Origin: DATJMJ01 sp035503915
GTDB lineage: Bacteria; Actinomycetota; Acidimicrobiia; Acidimicrobiales; Palsa-688
DNA length: 64,000 nucleotides
NCBI GenBank assembly: GCA_035503915.1
Contig: DATJSU010000011.1
Span: 248,001 to 312,000 of the forward strand
Direction: 5' to 3'
The notes below the pieces were generated by a model that worked only from the letters and a program-made list of their open reading frames with translations, made no database searches and had not been told where the DNA came from. Both the position numbers and the translations under genes were made by a program. Position 1 is the first letter of the stretch. Each line of letters starts with the position of its first letter. Positions 16,338 to 24,752 of the stretch are shown in pieces.

Positions 16338-17557
16338 TGCGCCTCCGGTCCTGACTTGGCGAGGACAGTTTGTACGTACGCTTCGGTCTGGGGGTACGGC
16401 GGGATCCCTCCGTACTGGTCGACCGCGCCCGGCCCGGCGTTGTAAGCGGCGAGGGCCAAAGGCCAAGACCCGTAGGTGGAGTAATAAGAAGAAAGCAGCT
16501 GTGCCGCAGCGGGTATTGCCTGAGCAGGGTCGAAGGGGTTAACTCCCATGGAGGCAGCCGTGCTTGGCATGAGCTGCATGAGGCCTTCGGCGCCGGCACT
16601 GCTGACGGCGCTCGGTTGGAAGCTCGACTCGGTGCTTGCAACAGCGGACAAGAGTTGTTCAGGTACGCCATAAGTACTGGCTGCACTGGCAAATTGGGTG
16701 GTGTACGGGCCGCCGGCCGGTCCTGACGTCAAAAGGCCCGTTACCCGGCGTATTTCAGTCGGGTCCCCGACCGGGTCGGTCCTCACGACGGCACCCGTAT
16801 GGGGGGCGTCGATCATTTCACCGTTGCCGATGTAGATGCCCACGTGGCCTGGCGAGGCCGCCGTGCCGTCGGACCCTGGGTAGAACACGAGGTCACCTGG
16901 CTGCGCGTCCGCAAGGCTCGGTATGGCTTGACCAACAGTCGCCTGCTCCTGGGAGGTCCGCGGGAGGTCGATGCCCAACTGTTGGTAGACGTCTTGTACT
17001 AGGCCCGAACAATCAACGCCCTGGGCGGGGTTCGTGCCCCCCCAGAGGTAGGGTACCCCGAGGTACCCTTCTGCCACCGTGACGGCCTGTTGCCCGATGC
17101 CACCTTGGCCGGCGGTGGGAGCGGCACCACCTACAATGCCCGGGCTGCTCGAAACGGGCTGAGCCAGGCTCGCATAGTCGCTTGTGCTCGCAGGCATGAA
17201 GCGCGACGCGAGTTCCGCACCACCCAGAGCAGGCCCCGATGACGCGTAGTCCCCTGAAAAAGTTGTTGTGCTGGGCGCTTCTGCTGAAGAGCTTGGGTCG
17301 CCTACGGCGCCCTCTCCGCCAGCGTCCTGCTCTGCGCCGCCCGGTAACGTCATGCCCTCTTCCATGGGCCAGCCGTAGCTGGTGCCATAGCCGGAGGAGC
17401 TATTGTTGCCGGATAGCCCCGATAGGGCCGAGATCTGCTCAAGGACAGCGTCGAAACCGCTGCCTGCAGCGCCAGAGGGGAGCGAGGCCAGTTCCCCTTG
17501 GATCTGGCTTATCTCCGCGAGAGTGGACGTCAAGCCCGCGACGTAGGTCATTCGCAC
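16334..17557 (-). CDS. Flagellar-locus peptidoglycan hydrolase: NlpC/P60 peptidase fused to lytic transglycosylase
   Basis: The 407-residue protein joins two cell-wall enzymes. Residues about 150-275 form an NlpC/P60 gamma-D-glutamyl endopeptidase domain: VDCSGLVQDVY with nucleophile Cys183, GHVGIYIG with His238, and His253. Residues about 285-405 form a SLT lytic transglycosylase domain: ASTESSFQPSAVS with catalytic Glu310, GLMQLMPSTA and LAAYNAGPGAV. No signal peptide is visible, so it may leave through the flagellar export gate. Its place between fliJ and fliK suggests it opens the wall for the rod, the job FlgJ does elsewhere. It overlaps fliJ by 10 bases and fliK by four. Confidence 0.9.
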   Translation of the reverse strand: MRMTYVAGLTSTLAEISQIQGELASLPSGAAGSGFDAVLEQISALSGLSGNNSSSGYGTSYGWPMEEGMTLPGGAEQDAGGEGAVGDPSSSAEAPSTTTFSGDYASSGPALGGAELASRFMPASTSDYASLAQPVSSSPGIVGGAAPTAGQGGIGQQAVTVAEGYLGVPYLWGGTNPAQGVDCSGLVQDVYQQLGIDLPRTSQEQATVGQAIPSLADAQPGDLVFYPGSDGTAASPGHVGIYIGNGEMIDAPHTGAVVRTDPVGDPTEIRRVTGLLTSGPAGGPYTTQFASAASTYGVPEQLLSAVASTESSFQPSAVSSAGAEGLMQLMPSTAASMGVNPFDPAQAIPAAAQLLSSYYSTYGSWPLALAAYNAGPGAVDQYGGIPPYPQTEAYVQTVLAKSGPEAQ

Positions 17558-17997
17558 CGCCGTGATTCTTTCTCGAGCCGCGCACGGCGTGCGATGAAAC
17601 GAGCGGAGGCAACTTCATCAGCGACAACCGCTTCTTCGTGGAGCACCGCGACGGCGTGCTCTTCTCGGCGGTTCTCGTCTAACCTGTCCAGCACCGCCAG
17701 TTCCCGAGCTGCCATGACGTAATTGTCGAGAGCGACCCGTGCTTCATTGCGGGCACCGGCCAGAGCCTCGCCGGCTTCTATCGCTGCATTTGCGGCGAGC
17801 GTCGCGCGCTCGTGGTCTGCCAGCAAGGACGAGCCTTGCTGCACGTTCACCTGCCTGTAGTGCGCGAGGCTCTCGTTCATGGCGCTCTCGGCCGAGCGAG
17901 CAGCGACGTTAGCCCTTTGCAGGTCGCTCTTTGCTAGGCCCTCCATGACGTTCCTGGCTCTCTTCACTGTGGATAAGCTGAACTGGTAGCGTTTCAT
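17548..17997 (-). CDS. fliJ: Flagellar export chaperone/stalk protein FliJ
   Basis: The 149-residue protein is helical and coiled-coil, beginning MKRYQFSLSTVKRARNVMEG as FliJ does (F-x-L-x-x-V-L-R). FliJ is the stalk of the FliI ATPase. Position directly after fliI (four-base overlap) supports this. Sequence conservation in the family is low, so the call rests on start motif, length, helicity and context. Confidence 0.88.
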   Translation of the reverse strand: MKRYQFSLSTVKRARNVMEGLAKSDLQRANVAARSAESAMNESLAHYRQVNVQQGSSLLADHERATLAANAAIEAGEALAGARNEARVALDNYVMAARELAVLDRLDENRREEHAVAVLHEEAVVADEVASARFIARRARLEKESRRCE

Positions 17998-19319
17998 GGC
18001 GCCACCAACGTGGCCAGGGCAAGCTGGCTTTCTGAGACCGGGGCAATTGTTGACACGTCCTGGCGCAGGAAAAGGTCTGTTGCCGCCTTCAATTGGATGG
18101 CCCGGTCGACGAGCGGGTTGGCACCTTTCGCGTAAGCGCCGATCTCGATCAAGTCCTTTGCGTCGCGATAGGCGGCCATCAGGCTACGAAGCTCGGTAGC
18201 CTGCGCCCTTTGTGCCGGCGTCATCACTCGCGGTGCCACACGGCTGACAGACTCGAGGACGTCGATGCTTGGGAAATGCCCGGACGTTGCAAGTTTTCGC
18301 GAGAGCACAATGTGGCCATCGAGGATCGAGCGAGCAGAGTCGGCAACGGGGTCGTTCATGTCGTCGCCCTCGACGAGCACTGTGTAGAGGCCGGTAATGC
18401 TCCCGCGCTCGCCTGCGCCCGCGCGCTCCAAAAGGCGTGGGAGGAGCGAAAAAACAGAGGGCGGGTAACCTCGTGTCGCTGGCGGCTCGCCCGCAGCCAG
18501 GCCGACTTCGCGTTGCGCCATGCAGTAGCGCGTGAGGCTGTCCATCATGAGCACCACGTGGTTGCCCTTGTCACGGAACCACTCGGCGACCCGCGTCGCC
18601 GTTTGCGCCGCCTGGAGGCGCATCAGCGCTGGCTCGTCCGAGGTTGCCACAACCACCACGGAACGAGCCAAGCCCGCTTCGCCGAGGTCGTGCTCGATCA
18701 TTTCCCGCACTTCCCGGCCGCGTTCGCCGACGAGCGCGAGCACCGAGACATCGGCTTCGGTGCCCCGTGCGACCATTGACAACAGGCTCGACTTACCTAC
18801 GCCGCTACCGGCGAATATCCCCAAGCGCTGGCCGCGCCCGCAAGGCAGGAGCGCGTCGAGCACCCGTACGCCCAGTGGGAGCTGGACGTCGATCATCGCA
18901 CGTCGCAGTGGGTGCGGGGGAGCCCCGGTGGTCGCGGCTGCCGGGAGCCCGCGCAGGCTCGGGCCACCGTCGATCGGGCGCCCGAGGGCGTCGAGGACGC
19001 GGCCGCGCAGCTCTTCCCCAACCGGTACCGAAAGCCCGCCCGTTGCGAGCTCGACGGTGGCCCCCGCGCGGATCCCGGCGAGCTCGCCGAGGGGCATACA
19101 AACAAGCGCATCTTCGTCGATGGCGACGACCTCGGCGATGAGCTCATCGCCGCGCCGTTCGAGCACCAGTACGTCCCCGATGGCAGCTTCTATGCCTTCG
19201 ACCGTCACGCTCATGCCTACGACCGAGCGGACCCTGCCCGTACAGCGCGGCCGGGCGGCTCGCCGGGCCCCCTCGAGGCGCTCTTTCAAGGCCAGCGCGG
19301 TTGCGGTTGCTGCTGTCAT
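17994..19319 (-). CDS. fliI: Flagellar export ATPase FliI
   Basis: FliI is the export ATPase, related to F1-beta. ATG 19319 overlaps the fliH stop (ATGA); the longer frame to 19721 is antisense-type shadow over fliH. The 441-residue protein has Walker A GSGVGKSS at 171-178, the family segment LVGERGREVREMIEHDLG, Walker B VVLMMDSLTRYCMAQREVGL, and the C-terminal helical domain. Nothing essential appears to be missing. Confidence 0.97.
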   Translation of the reverse strand: MTAATATALALKERLEGARRAARPRCTGRVRSVVGMSVTVEGIEAAIGDVLVLERRGDELIAEVVAIDEDALVCMPLGELAGIRAGATVELATGGLSVPVGEELRGRVLDALGRPIDGGPSLRGLPAAATTGAPPHPLRRAMIDVQLPLGVRVLDALLPCGRGQRLGIFAGSGVGKSSLLSMVARGTEADVSVLALVGERGREVREMIEHDLGEAGLARSVVVVATSDEPALMRLQAAQTATRVAEWFRDKGNHVVLMMDSLTRYCMAQREVGLAAGEPPATRGYPPSVFSLLPRLLERAGAGERGSITGLYTVLVEGDDMNDPVADSARSILDGHIVLSRKLATSGHFPSIDVLESVSRVAPRVMTPAQRAQATELRSLMAAYRDAKDLIEIGAYAKGANPLVDRAIQLKAATDLFLRQDVSTIAPVSESQLALATLVAP

Positions 19320-20035
19320 GCGCGGGGCTCCACCTGACGGGCCCCGGCAACTCGAAAGGCCGCGGCGGGCTTGCCCGCGTCCTCTCTGTCTTCGGGCGGC
19401 GCACAAAAGACTTCTCGCGCTCGCGCGAGCGCTGCTTCGATCCTCGCGTCTGCCGTCCTGGCACCCGATGTCACTATGCAACCGCCTGGGCCAACCGACG
19501 GGTCGGCAACGACGCTGACCCCGTAATGGCTGTTTAGCTTGGCGGCTGCTTCTGAGATGAGTGCCTCGTCGGCTGGGTTGACCTTTACAGTCGCGGGGCC
19601 GGCCGGCATCTCGGTCAGAAAAGCACGCGCCACTTCGACAGCTCGTTCCGGGCGTGCCCGGAGCTCTGCTCCGACGACCGCTTCGGCAAGTTGGAACGCC
19701 GCCTTCAAGAGGCGCTCGCACACCTCGATGTCGCGTGCGCCGAAGCTCGCGACGTACTGGTCGGTAGCGCTGGCCAACTGGTTGACCGTTGAGGTTGCGC
19801 GTGAAACCAAGCCTGCCCAGGCCGTTTTTTGGGCTGCCACCTCAGCGCTTCGCTCCTGTTCCAGTTGCCTTGCGCCCTCGGCGTAGCCTGCCATGTAGCC
19901 ACGTTTGAAGCCGTGGTCATATCGCTCCTGGGGCGTGGTGAGCTCCGGGAGCACAGCGTCCATGTCGATGAACGGTGGCAGTACCGTGGTCGGTTCGGCC
20001 ATCGCTCGGGTGACTGGCCTACTCGATGTAGTCAT
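19316..20035 (-). CDS. fliH: Flagellar export stator protein FliH
   Basis: The 239-residue protein sits between fliG and fliI and shows the FliH pattern. It has an acidic/aromatic N-terminus, then G-x-x-x-G-type spacing (YDHGFKRGYMAGYAEGARQL), a helical stalk, and a C-terminal domain with ALARAREVF. FliH regulates FliI and ties it to the C-ring. It overlaps fliG by 17 bases and fliI by four, so all three are probably translated together. Confidence 0.9.
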   Translation of the reverse strand: MTTSSRPVTRAMAEPTTVLPPFIDMDAVLPELTTPQERYDHGFKRGYMAGYAEGARQLEQERSAEVAAQKTAWAGLVSRATSTVNQLASATDQYVASFGARDIEVCERLLKAAFQLAEAVVGAELRARPERAVEVARAFLTEMPAGPATVKVNPADEALISEAAAKLNSHYGVSVVADPSVGPGGCIVTSGARTADARIEAALARAREVFCAPPEDREDAGKPAAAFRVAGARQVEPRA

Positions 20036-21041
20036 CTGTCTCCCTGGAGAGCACGATCGAGCCTTCCTGCTCGAGCTGGCGCACCGTCCTGACGATCTCT
20101 TTGCGGGACTTTTCGACGTCCGTGAGACGCTGGGGCCCGAGAAGGTCCATTTCTTCCCTCAGGTTTTCGGTAGCCCGCTCGGAAAGGTTCGAGAAGATGC
20201 GCTCCCTCAACACGTCCGAGGTGCCCTTCATTGCCATCGCCAGCTCGCGGGTGTCCACCTGGCGGAGCAATAGCTGCAGCGCCTTGTCTTCCAGCTTCAG
20301 CAGGTCTTCAATCGTGAACAAGCGCTGGCGTATTTCCTGAGCAAGCTTCTCGTCGACCTCGTCGATGCGCGCCATGATGGTGCGCTCGGTCTCGGCATCG
20401 GCGCGGGCCAGGATCTCGACAAGAGGCTTGACAGGGTCTGTGTCCACGCGGAGCCTCTGCCCCGTGGCCGCCGAAAGGATCCGGCTCTCAAGGCCCGACT
20501 CGACGGCCTTGATCGTCTCGGGCGTTGGAGGGCTAAGAGTCGCGATCCGGTACGCGACCTCTCCCCGGAGCGATTCGGGCAGGTCGCGCAACATGGCGAG
20601 CCCTCTCTCGGCAGGCAGCCTGGACAAGACGAGGGCGATCGTCTGGGGGTGCTCACGAGCGAGGATGGAAGCTGCCACAGATGAGTCCAAAGCGGTGAGC
20701 GCACGGAAGTAGGTGCCGATCGGCGGCCCCGAGATCTTGGACATCATCGCTTCAGCCTTGGCGACATTGCCGAGGGCCTCGGAAAGCAGGCCCTTTGCGA
20801 CCTCGACCCCGCCCTGGGGCACGCGGACCTGGCGCTGCGCCTTCGATACGAATTCCTTGATGACTTCGTTGACGATTGGTTCGTCGACCAGGCCGATGTT
20901 GGCGATCTCGGACATGACGACCTCAACTTCGTCTTCGTTGAGGGACTTTATGATCCGGGCAGCGCGGTCTGTCCCGAGGGAGATGAGCAGGAGAGCGGCC
21001 TTGCGCGCTCCGCTCATTTGATGTACTGCGGCGGGCGACAT
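20019..21041 (-). CDS. fliG: Flagellar motor switch protein FliG
   Basis: FliG contacts the stator and generates torque. The 340-residue protein has the N-terminal FliF-binding domain (SGARKAALLLISLGTDRAAR), the middle domain with HPQTIALVLSRLPAERG (the EHPQ motif is intact), and the C-terminal charged torque helix region (DLLKLEDKALQLLLRQVDTR, then LREEMDLLGP). An inner ATG eight codons in (MSGARKAA) could also be the start. Confidence 0.97.
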   Translation of the reverse strand: MSPAAVHQMSGARKAALLLISLGTDRAARIIKSLNEDEVEVVMSEIANIGLVDEPIVNEVIKEFVSKAQRQVRVPQGGVEVAKGLLSEALGNVAKAEAMMSKISGPPIGTYFRALTALDSSVAASILAREHPQTIALVLSRLPAERGLAMLRDLPESLRGEVAYRIATLSPPTPETIKAVESGLESRILSAATGQRLRVDTDPVKPLVEILARADAETERTIMARIDEVDEKLAQEIRQRLFTIEDLLKLEDKALQLLLRQVDTRELAMAMKGTSDVLRERIFSNLSERATENLREEMDLLGPQRLTDVEKSRKEIVRTVRQLEQEGSIVLSRETDDYIE

Positions 21042-21062
21042 CGTGTTCTTTCCGCCTTCTGC

Positions 21063-22817
21063 CTATCGTTCCCCGGGTGCAGCCTCGAGCCAAGCTCGCA
21101 ACATTTCTGCGATACGCTCGGGTTCTTGTTCGATCATGTGCCCGATCTGGTTGACTTCAGCTTGCAATGGGGCAGGGGCAGACTGGTAAACGGACATGTC
21201 GCGCACCGCTGCGGGCAAGGCCATCGTTGCGTCGCCCTCGCCTTCGTAGACCTCGCCGGCCTCGAGCTCAAGCGGTTGGTACCCTGCCGGCAGGGCAAGG
21301 GGCACCCTCGTCGTCTTCGTGATGCGCCGGAGCGCAACCACAAGGAGCACCAGGACCACCAAGATCACGATGACGTCGCGTCCCTCGCTCATCATCGTGG
21401 CCTGAGCCTTCGCCCCCTCAGCAGCTTTGAGCTGCGCGGCGGCGTCCTTGGCCACCGTCTGGTCAAAAGGTACGAACGCGACTTGGATACTGTCGCCTCG
21501 AGAAGGTTGAAGGCCGGCGGCCTCTGAGACAAGTTCTTTGATCTCTGCCGGGCTGACGCCTTTCACCGTGTCGTTCACGGCCACTGCGATCGAGAGCCGT
21601 TGGAGCGAGCCGGGAGCAGAGTTAACGGTTTTTGTGACCTCGCTCACGACATTTTGCTGTGACTGACCGATCTGCGCGTAGCTGGGCGTTGTGGTGACAG
21701 CGCTCCCACCTGCGGTGGTGGCAGTGGTAGCAGTTGTGGTAGTGGTCGTCGCCTTCCCACCAGCGGCCGCCTTTGTGGCCGGTGTGGTGACCGTGGTGGT
21801 CGAGGCCGCCGAAGGGGACGAGCTCGAGGGGACTGACGTAACGCCGAGCACTCCCGACGCTGCGGCAGTTGCTCCGCTCCCCATGTAGGTTTCCTTGGAG
21901 GTCGCCTGGGACACCGGGATCGGCTTCTGGTTATCGGGGTTGTAGATCTGGCTCGAAATTTGGGTCTGGCTGAAATCGAGCTGCGCGTTGGCCTGGACGA
22001 CGGCATTACCCGGGCCGAGGACAGTCGCCAGCATGTCCTGTAGGGAATTGTCCAGGCTCTGGTCATAAGCTTCGGTTTCTTGCTGGTCCATGGTCCCGGC
22101 GGCCACGTTGGCCGACCCGCTTCCAGGAGCATTGAGCACATCGCCGTTCTGGTCCACGACTGTTACCTCGTTGGGGGAGAGGCCCTCGATGCTCGAGGCG
22201 ACGAGGTGGACTATGGCTTGGACTTGCTCGGCCGACAGGGTCGCTCCCGCTTCGAGCGACACCAGCACCGAGGCGCTCGGCGATGCCGAGTTGGTGGCAA
22301 AGAGGCTTTCCTGCGGTATCACAACGCTAACCTGTGAGGACTGCACGCCATTGATGGACTCGATGGTCTGTTCGAGCTCGTCGGACACCGCTTGTTGGTA
22401 CTCGACCTGCTGCTGGAACTCCGAGGTGGTGACGCCCGCAGTGTCGAGGAGGCTATAGCCTTGGCTGCCCGATGAGGGGAGCCCGGCTGCCGCCATGTCC
22501 AGCCGCTGCTGGTAGACATCGTTGGTGGGCACCAAGATCTGTTCGCCGTCCTCAGCCAACTGGTAGGGGACCTTGTTCGCCGCCAGTTTCTGTGTGATCG
22601 CCGCCGCGTCCGAGCTGCTCAGGTTCGAAAAGAGAGGCACGTAGGTCGGTTTCGCTGCCCAGGACATAAAGAGGTAACCGCCGATCACCACTGCCAGGAC
22701 GGCAATGACAACGACTGCCTTTTGGCCCGAAGAGAAGCCGGAGAGGTACATCTGGCTGCGCGCGCGGAAGCGGTCGGCAACGCCGCCTTCCTTGCCCGCC
22801 CTAATTGGTGCCGTCAT
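21063..22817 (-). CDS. fliF: Flagellar MS-ring protein FliF
   Basis: FliF forms the MS ring in the membrane. The 584-residue protein has two membrane helices (about 33-52 and about 470-490) flanking a large extracytoplasmic region. That region carries the secretin-like ring-building domains (LFSNLSSSDAAAITQKLAAN, SVVIPQESLF, ITQ-type segments) and a Thr/Ala-rich insert near residues 320-390. The cytoplasmic tail binds FliG. It overlaps fliE by four bases. Confidence 0.96.
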   Translation of the reverse strand: MTAPIRAGKEGGVADRFRARSQMYLSGFSSGQKAVVVIAVLAVVIGGYLFMSWAAKPTYVPLFSNLSSSDAAAITQKLAANKVPYQLAEDGEQILVPTNDVYQQRLDMAAAGLPSSGSQGYSLLDTAGVTTSEFQQQVEYQQAVSDELEQTIESINGVQSSQVSVVIPQESLFATNSASPSASVLVSLEAGATLSAEQVQAIVHLVASSIEGLSPNEVTVVDQNGDVLNAPGSGSANVAAGTMDQQETEAYDQSLDNSLQDMLATVLGPGNAVVQANAQLDFSQTQISSQIYNPDNQKPIPVSQATSKETYMGSGATAAASGVLGVTSVPSSSSPSAASTTTVTTPATKAAAGGKATTTTTTATTATTAGGSAVTTTPSYAQIGQSQQNVVSEVTKTVNSAPGSLQRLSIAVAVNDTVKGVSPAEIKELVSEAAGLQPSRGDSIQVAFVPFDQTVAKDAAAQLKAAEGAKAQATMMSEGRDVIVILVVLVLLVVALRRITKTTRVPLALPAGYQPLELEAGEVYEGEGDATMALPAAVRDMSVYQSAPAPLQAEVNQIGHMIEQEPERIAEMLRAWLEAAPGER

Positions 22818-23200
22818 AGCTGCATCCCCATGATCTGCTGGAACGCCTGCAGAGCGCTGTTGCGGACTGCCGCCGTGAGCTGTGTTTGGATGTCCGCTTC
22901 GTCAGCGGTCACCATGTAATCCGCAACATTCGTAAGGCTCCCTGTCGCTGCTTGGGTCGCGAGGTTGTCTGCGCTGGTCTGAGTCGCTTGGACGCTGTCC
23001 ATCGCGTTGCCGAGCAAATTGGCAAAACTGTTCCCAACGGCGCTGGTCTGCCCGCTCGTGCCGAGCGGGGCCGTTGGCGTGGTAGGGGCCGTGCCCTCGG
23101 TGAGGCCGCCCTGCGCGGCACCTACCTGGCCACCGCTTTGCACGGTGTCCGCCGAGGGCCACAGGGCCCCTGTTGCCGCTCCCACTGGTAGGACGCTCAT
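22814..23200 (-). CDS. fliE: Flagellar hook-basal body complex protein FliE
   Basis: FliE connects the MS ring to the rod. The 128-residue protein has a variable N-terminus and the conserved C-terminal part (SVQATQTSADNLATQAATG, then EADIQTQLTAAVRNSALQAF and QQIMGMQL). It starts at ATG 23200 overlapping the flgC stop by four bases. It contains one Arg and no Lys. Confidence 0.94.
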   Translation of the reverse strand: MSVLPVGAATGALWPSADTVQSGGQVGAAQGGLTEGTAPTTPTAPLGTSGQTSAVGNSFANLLGNAMDSVQATQTSADNLATQAATGSLTNVADYMVTADEADIQTQLTAAVRNSALQAFQQIMGMQL

Positions 23201-23634
23201 ACCTTGAGCCCTAATGCCGCCTGGTAGGCCTGCTCGGCTTGGCTGATCGTCGCCAAGTTGGCCTCATAGCCCTGCTGGGCCATCATCATGTCCGACATCT
23301 GGTCGCCGAGGTTGACGTCCGCGACGCGCACCATCCCCTGCTTGTCGGCGAGGGGGTTGTCCGGTTCGTAGGTGAGGATGCCGTCGGGGCTGCCAAGCGC
23401 GATGCCCAGGACTTGCGTACCGCCTCCGATGTCGGCTTCCGTGCTCGAGCCTGGGCCCGTCCCTTCCACCTGGCCGGGGATGGTCCCCGCTACCACGAAG
23501 CGCGTTTGGTAGGCGCCCTCGGAAGTCGGCACTACGTCGTTCATGTTGGCGATGTTCTCGGAAATGGAGTCGAGCCAGGTCTGCGAAACATTGACACCTG
23601 TTTCCGCCGTGCTGATCGGGTCGAAGAGCCCCAT
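23197..23634 (-). CDS. flgC: Flagellar rod protein FlgC
   Basis: FlgC is a proximal rod protein. ATG 23634 (MGLFDPISTAETGVNVSQTW) follows AAGGGGG and fits the family start; an upstream frame to 23676 adds only unlikely residues. The axial-protein motif SENIANMND and the C-terminus LGDQMSDMMMAQQGYEANLA are clear. Length 145, with two Arg and two Lys. Confidence 0.95.
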   Translation of the reverse strand: MGLFDPISTAETGVNVSQTWLDSISENIANMNDVVPTSEGAYQTRFVVAGTIPGQVEGTGPGSSTEADIGGGTQVLGIALGSPDGILTYEPDNPLADKQGMVRVADVNLGDQMSDMMMAQQGYEANLATISQAEQAYQAALGLKV

Positions 23635-23647
23635 GACGCCCCCTTGT

Positions 23648-24013
23648 TCAGCTTGGGCTCGGGCCGTTGATGGCATCCGAGAGAAGTTGGAACTTGGCGT
23701 TCATCGCTTCGACCATGGTCTGGAACTGCATGCCCGCCTTTTGCTCTTCCACCAGCTCGGTTGAGAGGCTGACGTTGTTGCCCGTCTGGTCGGAAGGCGC
23801 GCTTGAGGGCGTCGTGGTTATCTGCATGTCGGACGGGTCGCCGTTCGCGACGGCCTGTGCGAGAGAGGACTCGAAACTTACCTCCTGCGCTTTATAACCG
23901 GGCGTGTTGACGTTGGCTACGTTGTCCGCGACGGCTTGCTGTTGCGCCCAGAGGCCCTGCATTGCCTCATAGACAGCGGAAGAGGCAAGGTCGCCAAATA
24001 CACTGCTACCCAC
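23648..24013 (-). CDS. flgB: Flagellar rod protein FlgB
   Basis: FlgB is the other proximal rod protein and the first gene of this large cluster. Start GTG 24013 follows GGAGGG. Motifs are DNVANVNTPGYKAQEVSFES near the N-terminus and MVEAMNAKFQLL near the C-terminus. Length 121; no Arg and three Lys. The promoter is not obvious in the structured intergenic region upstream. Confidence 0.95.
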   Translation of the reverse strand: MGSSVFGDLASSAVYEAMQGLWAQQQAVADNVANVNTPGYKAQEVSFESSLAQAVANGDPSDMQITTTPSSAPSDQTGNNVSLSTELVEEQKAGMQFQTMVEAMNAKFQLLSDAINGPSPS

Positions 24014-24259
24014 GGCACGGCCCTCCTACGTGATGACGGACCGGCGCGTGATCGCGCGTTCGGTACACCATGAACCTCCGAAGACTTCGGGTGCCAGTCC
24101 CTGGCGTACGTTGTGCTGCTTCCTGCGCTCTAGAAAGGTCTTCGGCAACGCCGTTCAGCACCCTGAGCGTTGGCCGCGCACGCTCTTTCCTGTCTTGCGG
24201 GTTTTTCCGTGTTCGAACGGGCCCGCAACGGGGTGCCGGGCCCCTGTGCTATCGATCTT

Positions 24260-24334
24260 GTTGCGTTTCAGAGAACCGCGTTACCAAACACGCGTTGAAC
24301 GACTGCTCGGTAACTCAGTTACCTGAAACGCAAC
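24260..24334. repeat. 12-bp inverted repeat with internal hairpin
   Basis: GTTGCGTTTCAG (24260-24271) and CTGAAACGCAAC (24323-24334) are perfect inverted copies 51 bases apart, extending to 15 bp with one mismatch. The spacer contains a second hairpin (24309-24323). This could be an operator, an RNA structure in the flgB leader or in the tail of the fliD-fliS transcript. No T-run follows either arm. Confidence 0.75.
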
Positions 24335-24340
24335 GAGAAA

Positions 24341-24396
24341 GGCCGAAAGGCCGAAAGGCCGATGGGCCGATGCGCCGAAAGGCCGATGGGCCGGCC
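24341..24396. repeat. 8-bp tandem repeat (GGCCGAAA/GGCCGATG), seven units
   Basis: Seven consecutive 8-base units: GGCCGAAA twice, GGCCGATG twice, CGCCGAAA, GGCCGATG, GGCCGGCC. Each unit carries the palindrome GGCC or a near match. The array lies between the fliT-like gene and flgB. It is far too short and regular to be a CRISPR array. Confidence 0.9.
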
Positions 24397-24434
24397 GACC
24401 CCGGGTACCAGCCCGGCTGAGCTAGTTGGCGCAG

Positions 24435-24752
24435 CTACCCCGTCCAGTCGAGCCGGTGCGGTACTTCCCCAGCCCTGCGTGCGGAACGCACTGTCGCGAT
24501 GCGCCCTGTGAGCCCAGCTCTTCGCAGCTCGAGGTTAGCGATTATTGCCTGCAAGTCGGCATGGAGCTTGACCAAGCGGGGCTGGCATCGCCCGGGGACC
24601 TCGACACCGTCCAGTTCCGCTGGGACAACTGCCAAAAGAGCAACCACGTGCGCCGGGAGGGTGAAATCGAATGGCACCCCTTCAAGAGCCGTACGTTGTG
24701 CAGCAACGCGCCGCTCGAGCAACGCGAGGCGCTCTTCCCCTGAGCTAGGCAC
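24435..24752 (-). CDS. Small FliT-like protein downstream of fliS
   Basis: A GTG at 24752 overlaps the fliS stop by eight bases and opens a 105-residue frame starting VPSSGEERLALLERRVAAQR. It is helical, with a mid-region FDFTLPAHVVALLAVVPAEL. Its position after fliD-fliS, size and helicity suit a FliT-type chaperone for FliD, but I see no diagnostic motif, so the name is by context only. A longer frame to 24893 overlaps fliS and is unlikely. Confidence 0.6.
   Translation of the reverse strand: MPSSGEERLALLERRVAAQRTALEGVPFDFTLPAHVVALLAVVPAELDGVEVPGRCQPRLVKLHADLQAIIANLELRRAGLTGRIATVRSARRAGEVPHRLDWTG

Larger units (their letters stand above)
24014..24434. other. Structured intergenic region upstream of flgB
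   Basis: About 420 bases with no convincing gene. It holds an 8-bp tandem repeat (24341-24396), a 12-bp inverted repeat (24260-24271 with 24323-24334), a small perfect hairpin GGTAAC-TCA-GTTACC (24309-24323), and a GGGCCCG/CGGGCCC hairpin (24219-24243). The flgB promoter should be in here on the minus strand, but I cannot place a convincing -10/-35 pair. A short plus-strand frame across the repeats is judged spurious. Confidence 0.6.

Noticed and set aside
16338..16466. Extended fliK start at 16466
   Set aside because: The extension overlaps the hydrolase gene in another frame and GTG 16337 has a perfect ribosome site and overlapping stop/start.
24341..24396. Possible CRISPR array
   Set aside because: Units are 8 bases with no spacers, so this is a simple tandem repeat.
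24070..24420. Plus-strand frame of 116 codons before flgB
   Set aside because: It runs through the 8-bp tandem array, has no ribosome site, and its composition follows the repeats.
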